DNA of 64,000 bases, taken from positions 682,001 through 746,000 of the forward strand of contig JBBPTG010000003.1 in assembly GCA_038093975.1 (NCBI GenBank), in the 5' to 3' direction. Made by a program: the position numbers and the translations under genes. Each line of letters begins with the position of its first letter. Position 1 is the stretch's first letter. The DNA comes from Chalciporus piperatus. Taxonomy: Eukaryota > Basidiomycota > Agaricomycetes > Boletales > Boletaceae. This document shows positions 57,157 through 64,000 of the stretch, piece after piece. Under the pieces are notes generated by a model, which was given only the letters and a program-made list of their open reading frames with translations, had not been told where the DNA came from and made no database searches.

Positions 57157-59889
57157 TTACATGAAGGAGTGCATGTGACCCCTAATATCTACCAACGGCC
57201 CCGGGTCCCGCCATGGACCTAACCGCATTTCGCGGTATGCGTCCTCGATCCTCCAAGCCTTCATGATCGGCGCGATGATTTGCTTCGCGCGTAACCGTTC
57301 GCTGGCCATTTCCTGCATCAACGGGCTAGACGCCGGAAGCTTGACATGCTGCCCATGCGACAGCATCTGATTCGGCGCGATCGTCAGCAGCGATGCGAAC
57401 GCGATGATGCAGCGACGGAAGAACATTGCTGTGGAGGTGTTAGAGGAGGCTGTAAATTGAGGATCGGTCGACTTACGCCGCGTCTGTGAAGCGACTGGAA
57501 GAGCGAGGATCATGCGGTACATCCGGCCCAGCATGCCTGGATGTTCCTCATTTGATGCTTCGAATCTTGGCTGATTCTTCCTGTCCCGCCCGAGATCGAA
57601 CATGAGCGCGAACTCAGTGAGGTGCATCGTCTCGTAACACAGGAAATGTCCGCCAGACATGATGGTGTCTCGCGGGGTATAAACCATGTGGTCGATGCCT
57701 GGTGGCTGTATCCTATGGTTATCCACAAATCAACCATGTTCTTGGATACATTGGTCGCACTTACAAGACGGCGCCCGGCTCCAGAAGCTCGGTCCCGATG
57801 ACGCTGTCCGTCCGGTAGGTATCCAGGGCCATGGCGCCCGCATAGAACGCATCCCACCCCTTCACAACAACGGTCTGGTCGTCGTTGTCGATATCCCTGT
57901 GATGGAGATATCCCCACAACTTTGCCCCCGCCCGGATGTAGGAGTATGTGAGGAACCCGGACGCATCATGGTGAGGGTATGTCACAAACCCTCCGTGGGT
58001 CATGACATCCCATCCCGTGGCGCGCACGCCATCGAACCGCATCGTTTGCGGGCCGAGGAGGGAGGACTTCCTGCCCGCCGTCGAGGTTCCGGCCTCCGTG
58101 ATGTAGGAGTCCGTGATCGTCGAGATCAACGCGTTGTTGTCGTCCAGTATGGGTCTACATATATTAGTTAGGCACAACCGTGACCATATGCTCCCAGGTG
58201 ACTGGAACATACCTCACTAGCGGCGGAACATCCGGCATAGGGTTGGGAAGGGACAGACAGTTGAGGCATTTTTTTGGGTCGTCGGCTGCGAGCACGAATT
58301 CCCGCAGCGTACCCCACTGCAGCTGTGAGTTCCAGTCAGTGCTGTCCGACTTGTCATTCATGAGCTGCGCCCGTATATTGGCATCTGGAAATGCAATGAG
58401 TGAGTGAGTGAATGGAAACATTATGCCCGAGCACATGCTCTACATACCTTGCCAAACGACGGACTGATCGAGCCATGGTCGATGTGCTGAAATACCTTCT
58501 AATGAGAACTCCATGCGGTCCCCTCCATCGCTGGAGGTTGGCACGAGGACCGCGATTCCCCGGGAAAGGGCAGTCCTGATATCCCCCTCCTTTCTTGCCA
58601 CAGCAATCATTTGACCCCGGTCTTCCATGTGGATGCCTGCCCGTGCTCGGGCCATGAACCGTACAGCGTCGATGTCCTGGGAACGATATCAGCATTAGAA
58701 ACATGCTCACCACTGCTGGCTTACCGCTTGACAGGTCATCGGCCTATTTGTGCCGATGCTGTGTGCAGACCACGATAAGCGTCGTGTACGGCGTTTCGAA
58801 TCCATGTGGCGATTATAGCCTAGGGCGCTCGTTCGGTCAATGGAACATCTGAAGAATCGATAATGACTCACTGTTGAAGGGATGATCAACCGCATTGTCC
58901 TCTGTATCGTCCTCCAAATCATCCTCCGGGTCCTCCTCCAGTGTTAGGCCATCTATGCCCTCCATCAGATCCATTGGTTCCGCTGAGTCCTCTCGTTTCG
59001 GTTCCTCCATCTCGACGTCCTCGCTGGCATCGCGCGATACCTCGGTGGAAATATATGGCGATGGTGAATCTCCGCCAGACGTCGTGCTCAGCATTCCGGC
59101 ATCTATGTGTGACCGTGGAATCGCTAGGTTAGCTGGGGCCGGAGATGGGGAGAAGGAGGCGGTGGAGGCGGGAGCAGGAGCAGGGGCAGGAGCAGGAGCA
59201 GGAGCAGGAGGGGCGATGGGGGCCGCCGATGTGTTGGAACGCGTCGCACGCATCGCACGCATCGCCGGTTTGGGCCTTATGGACCTGGAAGACGGTCCAG
59301 CGATTGCTGGAGGAGTACGCGTTGGGGGAGCGGTGCTGGTAGATGGCCCAGCGATGGGAACGATGGGAACGATGGGAAGAGGCATGCCCATGATTCTGGC
59401 AGTGCGGGTTCGCTTTTTGCGTGAGGGCGGCGAGGTCGTGTCTGCAGGACGTTTTCGATTCTTGACGTCCGTATTTGGGAACATATGGCTAGCCAAGATG
59501 GCCTGTGCCAACGTACCGATATCTTGAGGTGCGACCAACAGGGCCGCGTGGAACGCCTCGATTGAGGACACGTATCGAAGCCCTGAGGTTGCGCAGGGGG
59601 CGGCATACGCTTGGGCATCGGGGAACAGGACGGTCAGGGGTTCTGTGGGGTTCCAGGGAACGACCACAGATTCCTCGGTGCAGACGTGAATCTCGCTCGA
59701 CTCCCCATCGGGCGCACGGCACACAACGACATCGCCTGCATATAGCGCTGTTACTTGCGCCTTCGCCTCCGCATATGACATCTCACTCATATGTACATCA
59801 TACGAGGAATCGTTGAGGAGGCCGACCGTGGGAACAGTGGTGGTTCGCATTGTTGGTGTTGGCGAGGGGCAAGTTGGTGGTGTTGGCAA
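57157..59889 (-). CDS. Subtelomeric gene B: disordered region + JmjC-like oxygenase
   Basis: Large multi-exon gene. The N-terminal exon (Met 59889) encodes about 340 aa, largely low-complexity and mostly Pro/Ala-rich (repeated PAPAPAP), with a basic patch RKRPADTTSPPSRKKRTRT that could act in nuclear import, and an acidic run. Downstream exons lead to a cupin/JmjC-like domain: GGFVTYPHHDASGFLTYSYI (H-x-D, codons about 57,963-57,974), GAKLWGYL, and after an intron PPGIDHMVYTPRDTIMSGGH, supplying the second iron-ligand His (about 57,673-57,701). These match Fe(II)/2-oxoglutarate oxygenases of the JmjC type. The C-terminal helical region follows. The substrate (histone, nucleic acid or other) is unknown. 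Some exon borders between 58,440 and 58,860 are inferred. Confidence 0.68.
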
Positions 59890-59922
59890 GGATGGATGTT
59901 CGATGTGTTGATTCGATGTAGG

Positions 59923-59932
59923 TATATATAAT
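59923..59932 (-). promoter_or_regulatory. TATA element of gene B
   Basis: TATATATA-type sequence on the minus strand about 35-45 bp upstream of the gene B start codon. Confidence 0.45.
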
Positions 59933-59999
59933 GATCGTCAATGACCTCATTGAGAAGCATTACCAATTTGTCTATTAGACGCTCATTTAAGGTTCGCTT

Positions 60000-61215
60000 T
60001 GACACATGTTCGACACATGTTCGACGCATGTTCGACGGATGGGGTAAAGGTTCGACGCGTGTTCGACGGATGGGGTAAGATGTTCGACGGGATGTTCGAC
60101 ATGTTCGACGGTGTTCGAGACGTGTTCTACATAACATATACAGGTTTCGAGGCATGGTCTACATTAGTATACACCAGTCTAATAAACTAGATACATGTTC
60201 GACGATGTTCGACATGTTCGACGGTGTTCGACGGTGTTCGACGCATGTTCGACATGTTCGACGGGGTGTTCGACGGTGTTCGAGACGTGTTCTACATAAC
60301 ATATACAGGTTTTGACACATGTTCTACATTAGTATACACCAGTCTAATGAGATAGATACATGTTTGATGCATGTTCGACGATGTTCGACGCATGTTCGAC
60401 GATGTTCGACATGTTCGACGGGGTGTTCGACGGTGTGCGAGACGTGTTCTACATAACATATACAGGTTTTGACATGTTCTACATTAGTATACACCAGTCT
60501 AATGAGATAGATACATGTTCGACGCATGTTCGACGATGTTCGACATGTTCGACGGGGTGTTCGACGGTGTGTGAGACGTGTTCTACATAACATATACAGG
60601 TTTTGACATGTTCTACATTAGTATACACAAGTCTAATGAGATAGATACATGTTCGACACATGTTCGACATGTTCGACGGGGTGTTCGACGGTGTGCGAGA
60701 CGTGTTCTACATAACATATACAGGTTTTGACATGTTCTACATTAGTATACACCAGTCTAATGAGATAGATACATGTTCGACGCATGTTCGACACATGTTC
60801 GACGATGTTCGACGCATGTTCGACACATGTTCGACGATGTTCGACGCATGTTCGACGATGTTCGACATGTTCGACGGGGTGTTCGACGGTGTGCGAGACG
60901 TGTTCTACATAACATATACAGGTTTTGACACATGTTCTACATTAGTATACACCAGTCTAATGAGATAGATACATGTTCGATGCATGTTCGACGATGTTCG
61001 ACGCATGTTCGACGATGTTCGACACATGTTCGACGATGTTCGACACATGTTCGACACATGTTCGACATGTTCGACGGGGTGTTCGACGGTGTTCGAGACC
61101 TGTTCTACATAACATATACAGGTTTTGACACATGTTCTACATTAGTATACACCAGTCAATGAACTACATACATGTTCGACGGGGTGTTCGACGGTGTTTG
61201 ATGCGTGTTTGATAA
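60000..61215 (+). repeat. TGTTCGAC minisatellite array 3
   Basis: The largest intergenic array, with seven higher-order units. Each has a variable run of TGTTCGAC (9-12 bp spacing) followed by a constant ~95 bp tail different from that of array 1: GAGACGTGTTCTACATAAC, ATACAGGTTTTGACA, ATTAGTATACACCAGTCTAA. Tails start near 60,117, 60,271, 60,437, 60,571, 60,697, 60,894 and 61,092. At the right edge the motif decays to TGTTTGAT and GGTTTGAC. It fills the gap between the divergent starts of genes B and D. Confidence 0.95.
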
Positions 61216-61342
61216 GGTTTGACATGGGCACAATAAGGTTGCATTACCAACTTCCATTTTACCCCCGTCACAATTTCCAATTTCCAATTTCGGATGGTCC
61301 AGGAAGGTAATGCATTGATTAGTCACCCGCTCACGCAGGACA

Positions 61343-61350
61343 TATATATA
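61343..61350 (+). promoter_or_regulatory. TATA element of gene D
   Basis: TATATATA about 60 bp upstream of the gene D start codon at 61,409. Confidence 0.5.
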
Positions 61351-61408
61351 CAGGATCGCCGTTCCTGCAGGTTACCTTACTTCCATCACCCCTACATTTA
61401 CTGCCACA

Positions 61409-64000
61409 ATGTCCGACATCTTCTTCCCTTTGACCGCTCCCGATGCAAAGGAGCTTCGCCTGATTGCGCTCATCCGGTACAGTGTCCACCCCCACGACAC
61501 ACGGTACTGCCATGTCAAGGGCTCAAACGTCGAGACGAAGCGGGCGATAGAGGGCCCACCCATCCGCATCCCAGCCTTTTACTTTGAACACCTTCGCCGC
61601 TTCCTTTGGAGGCACCATGTTCTTATCTCTATCGAACAACGCGCTCAGGAGCTACGGCTCGCCAAGGGCCTCCGCCCTCTTCTTCAAAGGTACATTATGT
61701 ACATGGATGCGATCATTGAGGGGCTCCTCATGACCGCCCGGAAGCACCCCGAGCTCGCCCCCACCTTCCGGTCGCGCCTGTTTGACTTCTACCTGCTGGT
61801 AGAGGCCTTCGTTGGGCGCCACGAATACGATTGTGGCGACAAATGGAGGGTGGAGAACGACAAGGTCCTGGAATGCCAGGACCTCGACGCCATCGGTACG
61901 TATATTGATGGATCACGGGCGATCCATACTAACCATCTCTCACTCTCATATACCCCATAGACTGGCCCCAAACCCATGCAACCCAGGACACATCCGACGG
62001 GATGTGGACTGGTTCATATTTCGACTTCGATATCGATACGGTCCCCGACGGTGATGTTTGGCAAACGCTTGCCAATTCTGCAGCGACATTCGTTGATATG
62101 GTGAACCCTGAGGCGCCGCCCACCAGTGAGTCCCATAACCTCAGATTGATACCACGATTTGAGAAATAATCACATCACAGAGCGGACAGCAAAGCCTTCA
62201 AGGGGAACTGTAGCGGCGCCGCGGGGCAAAGGCCCGGGGAAGGCCAAGGAAGGTATGTCTTGCTTGGATTTGGCTGTATGAGCACACAGTAAGTAACTGA
62301 TATGGTCCACCAGTGGCCGCTCCAACGCCATCGCAGCCTCAAGCTGGCCCCTCCCGCCAACAAAGGGTGCTCTGCGAAACGTTCGCCAGGGCAGCGGCAT
62401 AGAATCACGTTCTGATTCGCCGCGTGAGCCCCCTGCCCCCACCCCTCCTACTGCGCCTGCTCGTCGTGCTCGCCCTGCCGCTTCCGCCCCATCTCCCACC
62501 ATTGCCGCTTCCGCCCCATCTCCCACCATTGCCTCTGTCGCCCCCGTCGCCCCCGTCGCCCCTGTCGCCCCCGTCGCCACTCCCGGTCCGGCTCCTCCGG
62601 CCACCCTTTCTCCTCCCCCCCCCTCCACACCCCCTGCGTCTTCCGCAGGTCCTGGTGGCTCTGGTGCCCCCGAAAACGGTAAGATCTCCGTGAATGCTCA
62701 ATGCTGAGGATTCATATCTTTCAATGTGTTCAGGTGGCGCGGCCATTCTTCAGGCGAGGTTAGCAAGGATGATGGAGTCCAGTTCGTAGCATCACTGCTT
62801 CTCCTTGTCCAGCCTATAATGTAATCATAATGCATATGTTTGATTCGCCCTCCATTTGAATCAGATGTATCGATCCACGGGATGACCTCGCAAGAACATG
62901 GGGAATTGGAAGATGGAAACAATGATTGGACATCTCCCTCAGAAAGCGAAAACATAGGTGATGCTGCCCCCCTCAGCCCTCAATCACCTCTCTCACCCCG
63001 GCCCTCTCTATTGATGGATGTGCTCCCTGTAGCCCTCCCGCAAACGCATACAGAGAGACCGGATGGAAGCGATCATATCGCCGGAATGTCGACCCCCTCC
63101 GAGCCCCCCATATCTCCAATTGAGTCCATGGTTACAGGCTCAATGAGCGGCGATCTGTCGAGGGGGGTTTCCGACTTTGATCCTGAAGGGAACGCCTTCA
63201 TATCAGACTTTGATGAACCGTTCGCAGGCTGGACATTGGATTCAGAGATCGAGACTTCTGACATGGGAATTCATTCCAACATGGAGTCGTCCACAGATCC
63301 TCCAACAGACCGGGAGGACCCCAGAGGTGATCACCCACTTTAATTGCATTCTAACAGGCTCACCCGCTAAGCTGATTGTGTTCATCCAGAGAGCACGCCA
63401 GACATAGAGTATGAAATATGAATACACATCCAGGTTATCATGTCTGACTTTGTGATACATTCATTATAGCGTCGTCGCCGATACAACGTCTATTCAGAGA
63501 CCGAGGGGACGTCCGAGAGGATCGACAAAGGTGGTAGAGCTTCAGCAAAGAAGGTCCATGAGACTTAGAAGCGCGAAAAGCGACAGTATTGGTGGTAAGC
63601 TCTCCTTTGGTCCTGAAATGTCTGCATGGGTTTATCGAACGACGGTGCACAGAGGGCTCTCAGCCTAGAGCATCATCGTTAGGACAACCTAGCAGGAAAG
63701 AGACCTCCCCAAGGAAAGGTCGGACGAAGGGAAAATCCAAGGCCAAAGCCGTGGTAGAAGATACGAGCTTCACGTTGGAAGTCGAAGAAAGTGCCGACCC
63801 GACCCCCCTCTACGATTACAGCAGGGTCACCCTTCATATTAGCCCCACCAAGAGAGCAATCCCAGGGAAACAGCCTCTCCTGAAAGGACAAGCGAGGGGA
63901 ATGACTCAAAAATCGCGGACCGCCACTACCTCTGCTGATGACAACCCCTTCACCATCCAATTCAATAAGGTTCAGATGGCAGCCAGGGACAGGGTTCGAG
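61409..64000 (+). CDS. Subtelomeric gene D: paralogue of C fused to long linker with AT-hook (partial)
   Basis: The gene runs off the window. The N-terminal ~165 aa is the region shared with gene C (IRIPAFYFEHLRRFLWRHHV, FDFYLLVEAFVGRHE). It continues through GT-AG introns into DWPQTHATQDTSDGM and DVWQTLANSAATFVDMVNPE. A basic KPSRGTVAAPRGKGPGKAK segment and a Pro/Ala-rich linker with PVAPVAPVAPVA repeats follow, reached by an acceptor near 62,337. The acceptor at 62,312 instead gives a short form ending ETFARAAA at 62,401. Then GGAAILQARLARMMES, an acidic stretch, and an AT-hook-like RPRGRPRGSTK (about 63,498-63,530) followed by basic RRSMRLRSAK. It is probably a DNA-binding nuclear protein. 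Function unknown. Confidence 0.62.

Noticed and set aside
59999..61162. Similar repetitive frames on both strands in array 3
   Set aside because: Same reason: low-complexity DNA, frame not conserved between units, stop codons in each tail.
62840..63343. A separate gene starting at MIRPPFESDVSIHG
   Set aside because: The frame joins upstream exons through a GT-AG intron ending at the AG before ATGTATCG, making it part of gene D. The apparent Met lies in the intron.

Overview
The window is nuclear DNA of a filamentous basidiomycete, most likely an Agaricomycete. Most genes are broken by GT-AG introns of about 45-80 nt, intergenic gaps are short, and the gene set is fungal (SCH9, STRIPAK FAR11, BCD1, DRE2, DPH1, NCR1/NPC1, a DUF6533 membrane protein typical of mushrooms, a Zn2Cys6 factor). 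I cannot fix the genus. Gene names are assigned by recognising protein families by eye, and splice sites by joining reading frames. No search was run.

Positions 1-42,632 are a normal gene-rich arm. In order: the 3' part of UBA1 (E1 ubiquitin activation, +), a Clg1/Pas1-type cyclin (-), FAR11/STRIP (+), DPH1 (-), NCR1/NPC1 (+), RNPS1 (-), a C2H2 factor (-), a CYC2-like flavin reductase (+), a DUF6533 membrane protein (-), MED18 (-), BCD1 (+), DRE2 (-), a forkhead factor (-), a small possibly mitochondrial protein (+), an Apd1/Aim32-type Suc_Fer protein (+), SCH9 kinase (-), a Tim17-like membrane protein (-), an acyl-CoA dehydrogenase ending in a peroxisomal-type tripeptide (-), and a Zn2Cys6 regulator (-). 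These are unrelated housekeeping and signalling genes, not a functional cluster.

At 43,726-43,881 the sequence changes abruptly into about 155 bp of CCCTAA/CCTAA telomere repeat in one orientation. Everything to its right looks like the telomere-proximal end of a chromosome: two and four-fifths copies of a 2.1 kb tandem repeat (43,881-49,798), a decayed ~150 bp repeat (49,800-50,320), a tandem array of ~80 bp hairpin units (about 50,340-51,540), and then an 'accessory' zone where TGTTCGAC minisatellite arrays (52,000-53,200; 56,540-57,000; 60,000-61,215) alternate with genes. The left and right halves therefore meet at a telomere, which is either a chromosome fusion or a misassembly.

The accessory zone holds four multi-exon genes: A (53,261-55,285, -), with an ATP-grasp-like C-terminal half; C (55,466-56,387, -); B (57,157-59,889, -), a long disordered region plus a JmjC-like 2-oxoglutarate oxygenase domain; and D (61,409 to beyond the window end, +), with an AT-hook. 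C and the N-terminus of D are diverged paralogues with an intron at the same place. The combination of a JmjC-like enzyme, an ATP-grasp-like enzyme, a paralogous pair of unknown family and arrays of a short CpG-containing motif is the best candidate here for an undescribed subtelomeric system. The function is unknown.
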